DNA from: Chloroflexota bacterium
Lineage (GTDB): Bacteria > Chloroflexota > Limnocylindria > QHBO01
Reading direction: 5' to 3'
NCBI GenBank assembly: GCA_005879775.1
Contig: VBJX01000044.1
Coordinates: 1-17,390, forward strand
DNA: 17,390 nucleotides
Shown: positions 13,952 through 17,390 of the stretch, piece by piece
Layout: each line of letters begins with the position of its first letter
Position numbering within the stretch: position 1 is the stretch's first letter
The notes under the pieces: generated by a model
The model's database searches: none
What the model saw: the letters and a program-made list of their open reading frames with translations, nothing else
Told to the model about the DNA's origin: nothing
Translations under genes and position numbers: made by a program

Positions 13952-14782
13952 ATGCCACTTCGCAACTATCGACCCACCAGCCCGGGCCTGCGGCAGATGA
14001 CGCGGTCGACCTTCGACGAGGTGACCAGCATGCAGCCGCACAAGCCGCTCACCGAGAACCTGGTGCGCAAGGCGGGCCGCAACGGGCAGGGGAAGCTGAC
14101 GGTCCGCCACCAGGGCGCCGGCCACAAGCGCCTCTACCGGGTGATCGACTGGCGGCGCGACAAGTTCGGCGTCCCAGCCACCATCGCCACCGTCGAGTAC
14201 GACCCGAACCGCTCCGCGCGGATCGGCCTGCTGCATTACGCCGATGGCGAGAAGCGCTACATGCTGCTGCCACACGGCCTGTCGGTCGGCGACAAGGTCG
14301 CCTCCGGCCCGGATGTCGAGGCGCGCGTCGGCAATGCCCTGCCGCTGGCCAGGATTCCGCTCGGCACCCAGATCCACAACGTCGAGCTGATCGCCGGGCG
14401 CGGTGGCCAGATCGTGCGGAGTGCCGGCAGCAGCGCGCAGCTCCTCGCCAAGGAGGGGGAGATGGCCACCATCCGGCTCCCGTCCGGCGAGGTTCGCCGC
14501 GTGCGCGCCAACTGCATGGCCACCGTCGGCCAGGTGAGCAACCTGGACCATGAGAACCAGAAGATCGGCAAGGCGGGCCGCAGCCGGCACATGGGCCGTC
14601 GGCCCGAGGTGCGAGGCGTGGTGATGAACCCGCGCGACCATCCGCACGGCGGCGGCGAGGGCAAGTCACCGACCGGGATGCCGCCAAAGACGCCATGGGG
14701 CAAGCCCGCCATGGGGCTGCGCACCCGCAAGAACAAGACCACCGGAAAGATGATCGTGCGCCGCCGGTACGGTCGGGGTTAG
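13952..14782 (+). CDS. rplB: Ribosomal protein L2
   Basis: L2 is a conserved 50S protein needed for subunit association and for the peptidyl transferase centre. The product is 276 residues, full length: PLRNYRPTSPGLRQMT at the N-terminus, GAGHKRLYRVIDWRRDK in the OB-fold part, GTQIHNVELIAGRGGQIVRS in the SH3-like part, and the NPRDHPHGGGEGKSP signature with its conserved histidines. The C-terminal basic tail ends in RRRYGRG. The ATG is one base after the rplW stop. No strong ribosome site is visible, so coupling to rplW is likely. Confidence 0.98.
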   Translation: MPLRNYRPTSPGLRQMTRSTFDEVTSMQPHKPLTENLVRKAGRNGQGKLTVRHQGAGHKRLYRVIDWRRDKFGVPATIATVEYDPNRSARIGLLHYADGEKRYMLLPHGLSVGDKVASGPDVEARVGNALPLARIPLGTQIHNVELIAGRGGQIVRSAGSSAQLLAKEGEMATIRLPSGEVRRVRANCMATVGQVSNLDHENQKIGKAGRSRHMGRRPEVRGVVMNPRDHPHGGGEGKSPTGMPPKTPWGKPAMGLRTRKNKTTGKMIVRRRYGRG

Positions 14783-14791
14783 GAGAGACCG

Positions 14792-15076
14792 ATGAGTCGT
14801 TCCACGAAGAAGGGACCGTTCGTCGATCCGCGCCTGCTCGGCCGCGTCGACGACATGAACAAGCGGAACGAGCGCAAGGTGCTCAAGACCTGGTCGCGGG
14901 CCAGCGTCGTCTTCCCGCAGATGATCGGCCACACCATCGCAGTGCATGACGGCCGGCGCCACGTGCCGGTCTTCATCACCGAGAACATGGTTGGCCACCG
15001 GCTCGGCGAGTTCGCCCCGACCCGCCACTACCGTGGCCACGGCAAGGCCACCGAACGCTCGTCGTCGCTGAAGTAG
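14792..15076 (+). CDS. rpsS: Ribosomal protein S19
   Basis: S19 is a 30S head protein that contacts the A-site finger of the 50S subunit and forms a complex with S13. The product is 94 residues, normal size. MSRSTKKGPFVDPRLL at the start, KTWSRASVVFPQMIGHTIAV in the middle and GHRLGEFAPTRHYRGHGK near the end are diagnostic. AGGAGAG at 14781-14787 precedes the ATG at a good distance and overlaps the end of rplB. Confidence 0.97.
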   Translation: MSRSTKKGPFVDPRLLGRVDDMNKRNERKVLKTWSRASVVFPQMIGHTIAVHDGRRHVPVFITENMVGHRLGEFAPTRHYRGHGKATERSSSLK

Positions 15077-15089
15077 GAGCCCGAGCCGC

Positions 15090-15431
15090 ATGCGCGTCAC
15101 CGCTACCGCCCGATACATCCGCATCAGCTCGCGGAAGGTTCGCCTGGTCACCGAGCTGATCAACGGCAGGCCCGTCGAGGAGGCTGCTGCCATCCTGCGC
15201 TTCCTGCCCAACGCGGCTGCGCGGGACGTGGCCAAGGTGCTCAAGAGCGCGACCGCCAACGCCGAGAACAACTTCAACCTGTCGGCCGATGAGCTGCGCA
15301 TCGTGAGCGCGACCGCGGACGAGGGGCCGACGCTCAAGCGCTTTCGGCCCCGTGCCCAGGGACGCACCTTCGGGATCCTGAAGCGCACCAGCCACATCAC
15401 CATCGCCGTCGCTGACCAAGAGGAGTCCTGA
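15090..15431 (+). CDS. rplV: Ribosomal protein L22
   Basis: L22 spans the 50S exit tunnel; its long beta-hairpin forms the constriction with L4. The product is 113 residues. It shows ATARYIRISSRKVRLVTELI near the N-terminus, AENNFNLSADELRI in the middle and the hairpin RFRPRAQGRTFGILKRTSHI near the end. AGGAG at 15075-15079 lies ten bases before the ATG. Its TGA stop shares one base with the rpsC ATG (TGATG). Confidence 0.97.
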   Translation: MRVTATARYIRISSRKVRLVTELINGRPVEEAAAILRFLPNAAARDVAKVLKSATANAENNFNLSADELRIVSATADEGPTLKRFRPRAQGRTFGILKRTSHITIAVADQEES

Positions 15432-16225
15432 TGGGTCACAAGGTTCACCCCTACGGGTTCCGGATCGGCATCAACAAGCCCTGGCTCGCCAAGTGGTACG
15501 CCGATCGGGACTACGCGACCCTGCTCCGCGAGGACATGCGGATCCGGCAGCTGGTCGCCAAGCAGCTGGCCAACGCGAGCGTCAGCCAGGTCGAGATCGA
15601 GCGCGGCATCAACCACGTGACCGTCACGGTCCACTCGGCCAAGCCGGGGATCGTGATCGGCAAGGGCGGCCAGAACGTCGAGCTGCTGCGCAACTCGGTC
15701 GGCAAGGTGACCAACAAGAAGGTCAAGCTCGAGATCAAGGAGATCCTGCAGCCGGAGCTCGACGCGGTCCTGGTCGCGCAGAACGTGGCCGGCCAGCTCG
15801 AGCGCCGCATCGCCTTCCGCAAGGCGGTCAAGCAGACCGTGCAGCGCACGATCAAGGCCGGGGCCAAGGGCGTCAAGATCCAGGTCTCGGGGCGCCTTGG
15901 CGGCGCAGAGATGAGCCGCACCGAATGGGACAAGGAAGGGCGGATCCCGCTCGGCACCCTGCGCGCCGACATCAGCTACGGGGTCGTCCATGCCCGCACC
16001 ACCTACGGCCGGATCGGCGTCAAGGTCTGGGTCTATCGCGGCGACCAGCTGGGCGAGCGACCGGGCAGCGCCCGCACGGAGCCGCGCCAGCCGCGCGAGC
16101 GCCCCACGCGTGGCCGCTCGCGAGCCGCCACTCCGGCGGCGGCCAGCGCTGCTGCCGCCGCCACGGCGCCGGCGCCGGCTGCGCCTGCCGGGGACGAGCC
16201 CGCCACACCACCCGAGGAGGCCTGA
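15431..16225 (+). CDS. rpsC: Ribosomal protein S3 with Ala/Pro-rich C-terminal tail
   Basis: S3 lies at the mRNA entry channel of the 30S subunit and takes part in mRNA unwinding with S4 and S5. GHKVHPYGFRIGINKPW opens the protein, the KH domain carries the GKGG turn at residues 77-80 (GIVIGKGGQNVELL), and the C-domain shows GRLGGAEMSRTEW and TTYGRIGVKVWVYRGD. The product is 264 residues, against about 210-240 for most S3. The excess is a tail from about residue 207: first Arg/Pro-rich, then Ala/Pro-rich, ending acidic (PATPPEEA). A GAGGAG site ends about seven bases before the ATG, and the start overlaps the rplV stop by one base. Confidence 0.97.
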   Translation: MGHKVHPYGFRIGINKPWLAKWYADRDYATLLREDMRIRQLVAKQLANASVSQVEIERGINHVTVTVHSAKPGIVIGKGGQNVELLRNSVGKVTNKKVKLEIKEILQPELDAVLVAQNVAGQLERRIAFRKAVKQTVQRTIKAGAKGVKIQVSGRLGGAEMSRTEWDKEGRIPLGTLRADISYGVVHARTTYGRIGVKVWVYRGDQLGERPGSARTEPRQPRERPTRGRSRAATPAAASAAAAATAPAPAAPAGDEPATPPEEA

Positions 16226-16227
16226 GC

Positions 16228-16656
16228 ATGCTGATGCCCAAGCGCGTCAAGCACCGCAAGGTGCAGCGCGGCCGCCGCGCCGGGATGGCGAAGGGCGGCA
16301 CCACGGTGAGCTTCGGTGAGTACGGGCTGATGGCCGAGGAGGTCTGCTGGCTGACCAGCCGGCAGATCGAGGCCGCGCGGCGTGCCATGACCCACCACAT
16401 CAAGCGCGGAGGCCGCATCTGGATCCGGGTCTTCCCCGACAAGCCGGTCACCAAGAAGCCGGCCGAGGTCCGCATGGGCTCCGGCAAGGGAGCGCCCGAT
16501 CACTGGGTGGCGGTCGTCAAGCCGGGCAGGGTCATGTTCGAGATGTCGGGCGTCACCGAGAACGTGGCCCGCGAGGCGATGCGTCTCGCCAGCCACAAGC
16601 TGCCGATCCAGACGAAGTTCGTGCTGAAGGAAGGCGTCGAACATGGACATCAATGA
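16228..16656 (+). CDS. rplP: Ribosomal protein L16
   Basis: L16 sits near the A-site tRNA elbow and the 5S rRNA region of the 50S subunit. The product is 142 residues, normal size, beginning MLMPKRVKHRKVQRG as expected. GRIWIRVFPDKPVTKKPAEV and RMGSGKGAPDHWVAVV are the family signature, including the Arg that is hydroxylated in E. coli L16 (here R82). GAGGAGG at 16214-16220 lies seven bases before the ATG. The last 14 bases overlap the start of rpmC. A longer upstream frame in the same phase is a shadow of rpsC. Confidence 0.97.
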   Translation: MLMPKRVKHRKVQRGRRAGMAKGGTTVSFGEYGLMAEEVCWLTSRQIEAARRAMTHHIKRGGRIWIRVFPDKPVTKKPAEVRMGSGKGAPDHWVAVVKPGRVMFEMSGVTENVAREAMRLASHKLPIQTKFVLKEGVEHGHQ

Positions 16657-16891
16657 GATCCGCGCCCTCTCCGATGCCGACCTCGAGGGAGCGCTGCTGG
16701 ATGCCAAGCAGGAGCTGTGGAAGATCCGCTTCGACCTTGCCACGCGGCAGGAGAAGAACTACAGCCGCCTGCCCGCCACCCGGCGCCGCATCGCCCGGAT
16801 CCTGACGGTGATGACTGAGCGACAGCACGCAGCCGCGGCCGCGGCGGCATCGGCTCAGCCCGCCTCGTCCGACGCGGAAGGAGCGAGCTGA
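16643..16891 (+). CDS. rpmC: Ribosomal protein L29
   Basis: L29 is a small two-helix 50S protein beside L23 at the tunnel exit. The product is 82 residues; the family core (about 65) is clear: IRALSDADLEGALLDAKQEL, WKIRFDLATRQ and PATRRRIARILTVM. It is followed by an Ala-rich low-complexity tail of about 20 residues. The ATG lies inside the end of rplP (14-base overlap) and is supported by GAAGGAAGG at 16627-16635. Its stop shares one base with the rpsQ ATG. Confidence 0.95.
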   Translation: MDINEIRALSDADLEGALLDAKQELWKIRFDLATRQEKNYSRLPATRRRIARILTVMTERQHAAAAAAASAQPASSDAEGAS

Positions 16892-17166
16892 TGGAAGGCA
16901 AGCGACGCACGAAGGTCGGTCGGGTGATCTCCGACAAGATGGACAAGACCGTGGTGGTCAGTGTCGAACGGCTGCGGCGCCACCCGATCTACAAGCGGGT
17001 GGTCCGCCTCTCGAGCAAGTTCAAGGCGCACGACCCTGAGAACGCCGCGCACGTGGGTGACACGGTGCGCATCGAGGAGAGCCGTCCGCTCTCCGCCGAG
17101 AAGCGCTGGCGGGTGGTCGAGGTGATCGCCCGCGGCTCCGGCGAGGAGATGGTGGACACCGCATGA
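16891..17166 (+). CDS. rpsQ: Ribosomal protein S17
   Basis: S17 is an OB-fold 30S protein that binds 16S rRNA early in assembly. The product is 91 residues. KVGRVISDKMDKTVVVSVER, HPIYKRVVRLSSKFKAHDPE and DTVRIEESRPLSAEKRWRVV are diagnostic. The ATG overlaps the rpmC stop by one base (TGATG), with GGAAGGAG a few bases upstream. The stop overlaps the rplN ATG as ATGA. Confidence 0.97.
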   Translation: MEGKRRTKVGRVISDKMDKTVVVSVERLRRHPIYKRVVRLSSKFKAHDPENAAHVGDTVRIEESRPLSAEKRWRVVEVIARGSGEEMVDTA

Positions 17167-17390
17167 TCCGGCAGTACACCAGGCTGCGCGTAGCCGATAA
17201 CACCGGCGCGCGCGAGCTGATGTGCATCACCGTCGTGGGGCGCTCGCACGCCGATACCGCCGAGGTCGGCGACGTCATCGTGGCCAGCGTCAAGCAGGCG
17301 CTGCCCAACTCCGGGGTCAAGAAGGGGGACGTGGTGCGCGCGGTCATCGTGCGCACCGCCAAGGAGTACGGACGCCCGGACGGCAGCCAG
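17163..17390 (+). CDS. rplN: Ribosomal protein L14 (partial, cut by window end)
   Basis: L14 is a 50S protein at the subunit interface, next to L19; it is the site of RsfS binding in silencing. Seventy-six codons are visible: MIRQYTRLRVADNTGARELM, VGDVIVASVKQALPNSGVKK and GDVVRAVIVRTAKEYGRPDG. Full-length L14 has about 122 residues, so roughly the last third lies beyond the window. The start overlaps the rpsQ stop as ATGA. It opens the spc part of the cluster, directly attached to the S10 part as usual. Confidence 0.96.
   Translation, partial: MIRQYTRLRVADNTGARELMCITVVGRSHADTAEVGDVIVASVKQALPNSGVKKGDVVRAVIVRTAKEYGRPDGSQ

Noticed and set aside
15493..16227. Long N-terminal extension in frame with rplP.
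   Set aside because: It is an out-of-frame reading of rpsC. L16 starts MLMPKRVK at 16228 with GAGGAGG upstream.

Overview
The window is one continuous stretch of core information-processing genes, all on the + strand and very GC-rich: rpoB-rpoC, then a fused str-S10-spc ribosomal protein cluster (rpsL, rpsG, fusA, tuf, rpsJ, rplC, rplD, rplW, rplB, rpsS, rplV, rpsC, rplP, rpmC, rpsQ and the 5' part of rplN). I see no rRNA, tRNA, mobile element, CRISPR array or other accessory gene. The organism is bacterial. The style of the RpoC N-terminus (MLEVNNFDAIRISLASPDQI), the long helical insert in RpoC after about residue 140, and the S12 N-terminal insert before QRRGVC suggest Chloroflexota, perhaps a Limnocylindria- or Thermomicrobia-like lineage. 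This is recognition from memory, not a phylogeny; an actinobacterium or another high-GC Terrabacteria member is less likely but not excluded.

Layout. Bases 4-3204 encode RpoB and 3326-7693 RpoC, separated by 121 bases holding a hairpin. Bases 7694-7932 are the main regulatory interval: a long GC-rich hairpin (7701-7742) abuts a near-perfect sigma-70 type promoter (TTGACA, 18-base spacer, TATACT, 7743-7772). A leader of about 150 bases follows, with three consecutive hairpins of the same geometry. From rpsL (TTG start at 7933) to the window end the genes are packed with gaps of at most 16 bases and many ATGA or TGATG overlaps, so they are probably one transcript with extensive translational coupling. 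The gaps are too short for an E. coli-type S7 site between rpsL and rpsG or an L4-responsive leader before rpsJ. The rpsL leader is therefore the most likely place for control of the str part.

How the genes work together: RpoB and RpoC form the catalytic core of RNA polymerase. EF-G and EF-Tu drive translocation and aminoacyl-tRNA delivery. The remaining genes encode ribosomal proteins of both subunits (S12, S7, S10, S19, S3, S17; L3, L4, L23, L2, L22, L16, L29, L14).

The window holds no new accessory system that I can support, but several details in the core genes are odd. (1) RpoB lacks about 90-100 residues of universally conserved sequence (E. coli residues about 99-198) at a clean in-frame junction. 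(2) fusA has no stop codon before tuf, lacks its normal C-terminal helix and runs about 500 bases out of frame into tuf. (3) The RpoC C-terminal tail contains a perfect EF-hand calcium-binding loop. (4) RpoB has Asn at the position of E. coli His526, a rifamycin-resistance position. (5) The rpsL leader has the triple hairpin. Items 1 and 2 could both be assembly lesions, and reads should be checked before any biology is inferred.
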